Shown here: piece by piece, positions 63,466 through 64,000 of the stretch
How the letters are laid out: each line of letters starts with the position of its first letter
Numbering within the stretch: the stretch's first letter is position 1
Assembly (NCBI RefSeq): GCF_049199905.1
Contig: NZ_JBLZPK010000059.1
Span: forward strand, 124,001-188,000
DNA from: Shinella sp032095155
Lineage (GTDB): Bacteria; Pseudomonadota; Alphaproteobacteria; Rhizobiales; Rhizobiaceae
Direction: 5' to 3'
DNA: 64,000 bases
Translations under genes and position numbers: made by a program
The notes under the pieces: generated by a model
Seen by the model: the letters and a program-made list of their open reading frames with translations, nothing else
Databases searched by the model: none
Told to the model about the DNA's origin: nothing

Positions 63466-64000
63466 TTATCGGCTACGGTTGACGGCGAGCGGGCGGCCGT
63501 TCCGGATGAGGGACTGGCCGAGATAGTCGCGGACGCGCGCTTCCATGGCCTGCCACTGCGGCAAAAGTCTGCTTGAAAAGCGATAAAGCACCGAAAGATC
63601 ACTGCCGATGTGGATATCGCGCTGGCAATCCGCGCTGGTCGATTGCATGTCGTCTGCCGGCATCATGCAGCGTACCGCATAGTCCGCGCCATCGGGCAGC
63701 GTGCCGGTGAAGAACACCTCGTTGCCGTAGCCGGAATTGTCCTTGAGGTGGCGCAAGGTGAGGGCGGCCGGGCCGAGTTCCGTATGGCCGTCGAAGAGGT
63801 GGCTGTAGATCGGCTCGAGCCGGCCCGACATGTCCTTCGACATGGTGCTTTGCGAAAGGCTGAGGAAAATCAGGCTTTCCGGGCGGTTCGCGTCGTTGAA
63901 GCGGCTGCGCTCGGCATTGGAGTAGCCCTGCATTTCCGGCCAGGTGAGATAGAGATCGACGCGCTCCGCAAGGCCGGTACGGCGCTGCTCTTCGAAACGG
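63466..64000 (-). CDS. Hypothetical protein, N-terminus beyond the window
   Basis: At least 177 residues; the frame is open through the right edge (RFEEQRRTGLAERVDLYLTWPEMQGY...), so the true start is outside. No transmembrane segment is seen in the visible part. Recognisable stretches are RSRFNDANRPESLIFLSLSQ, GNEVFFTGTLPDGADYAVRCMMPADD and IGSDLSVLYRFSSRLLPQWQAMEARVRDYL; three Cys/Met-rich spots but no motif I can assign. It probably belongs to a rhizobial conserved family with an N-terminal segment (perhaps an anchor) to the right. Lies 120 bp upstream of the carboxypeptidase gene, same strand. Confidence 0.65.
   Translation of the reverse strand, partial: RFEEQRRTGLAERVDLYLTWPEMQGYSNAERSRFNDANRPESLIFLSLSQSTMSKDMSGRLEPIYSHLFDGHTELGPAALTLRHLKDNSGYGNEVFFTGTLPDGADYAVRCMMPADDMQSTSADCQRDIHIGSDLSVLYRFSSRLLPQWQAMEARVRDYLGQSLIRNGRPLAVNRSR

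Overview
The window looks like an ordinary chromosomal segment of an alphaproteobacterium of the Rhizobiaceae (Rhizobium / Agrobacterium / Shinella / Ensifer relatives). Evidence: high GC with strongly GC3-biased genes; a suf operon that starts with an IscS-type desulfurase and ends in sufT and sufA; RirA-type (TGA-N9-TCA) and Irr-type (TTTAGAA-N3-TTCGAAA) iron-control sites; CTTGAC-N17-CTATAT-like promoters; many rhizobial DUF families (DUF2259, DUF982, DUF1489, DUF455); and palindromic intergenic units of the kind scattered through rhizobial genomes. I see no prophage, insertion sequence, integrase or CRISPR array. A run of 25 N at 60914-60938 marks an assembly join.

Layout. 1-5.1 kb (minus): purB (cut by the window edge), a membrane protein, DUF2259, rpe, a P1 peptidase and a branched-chain-type periplasmic binding protein, closely packed. 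5.3-10.9 kb (plus): a molybdenum-hydroxylase maturation cluster (flavin reductase, coxD-like MoxR ATPase, coxE-like VWA protein, split XdhC, MoeA/MocA fusion, TfoX) without the enzyme's structural subunits. 11-13 kb: an iron-regulated TonB-dependent haem-type receptor. 13-18 kb (minus): NUDIX, RhlE-type helicase, M23 endopeptidase, DUF455, BCP peroxiredoxin. 18-25 kb: a large DUF3971/AsmA-like protein, tyrS, anmK and a diguanylate cyclase.

26-33.6 kb is the Fe-S assembly operon: cysteine desulfurase, sufB, a 53-residue membrane ORF, sufC, sufD, sufS, sufT and sufA. It has an iron-responsive promoter in front and apparently a second iron box inside it. 33.7-36 kb is a cytoplasmic PAS histidine kinase with an overlapping single-domain response regulator. 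36-40.7 kb is gcvTHP behind a tandem glycine riboswitch. 40.8-45.4 kb carries small regulators, an RluA synthase, a HAD phosphatase, the Atp12 F1 chaperone and DoxX. 45.4-45.8 kb is an SMR guanidinium exporter behind a two-hairpin guanidine-II (mini-ykkC) riboswitch. 45.8-50 kb is a glutathione-dependent formaldehyde detoxification group (frmA ... fghA). 50-58.9 kb holds a DMT transporter, an SRPBCC-M50 fusion, lipB, tRNA-Leu(GAG), a DUF982 protein, a peptide-deformylase-like protein lacking two metal ligands, mgtE, a MerR regulator with a palindromic operator, and membrane enzymes. 59-64 kb holds sdaA (a Fe-S serine deaminase), DUF1489, a SPOR-tailed D-Ala-D-Ala carboxypeptidase and a protein cut by the right edge.

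Themes. Iron and Fe-S metabolism (haem uptake, suf, Fe-S SdaA) and one-carbon/glycine/serine metabolism (gcv, lipB, frmA/fghA, sdaA) are both well represented. Two riboswitches and several structured leaders give unusually readable regulation. The least explained items are the degenerate deformylase, the internal suf segment with its small ORF, the orphan cox/xdh maturation cluster, the SRPBCC-M50 fusion and the Cys-rich tail on the DUF1624 protein.
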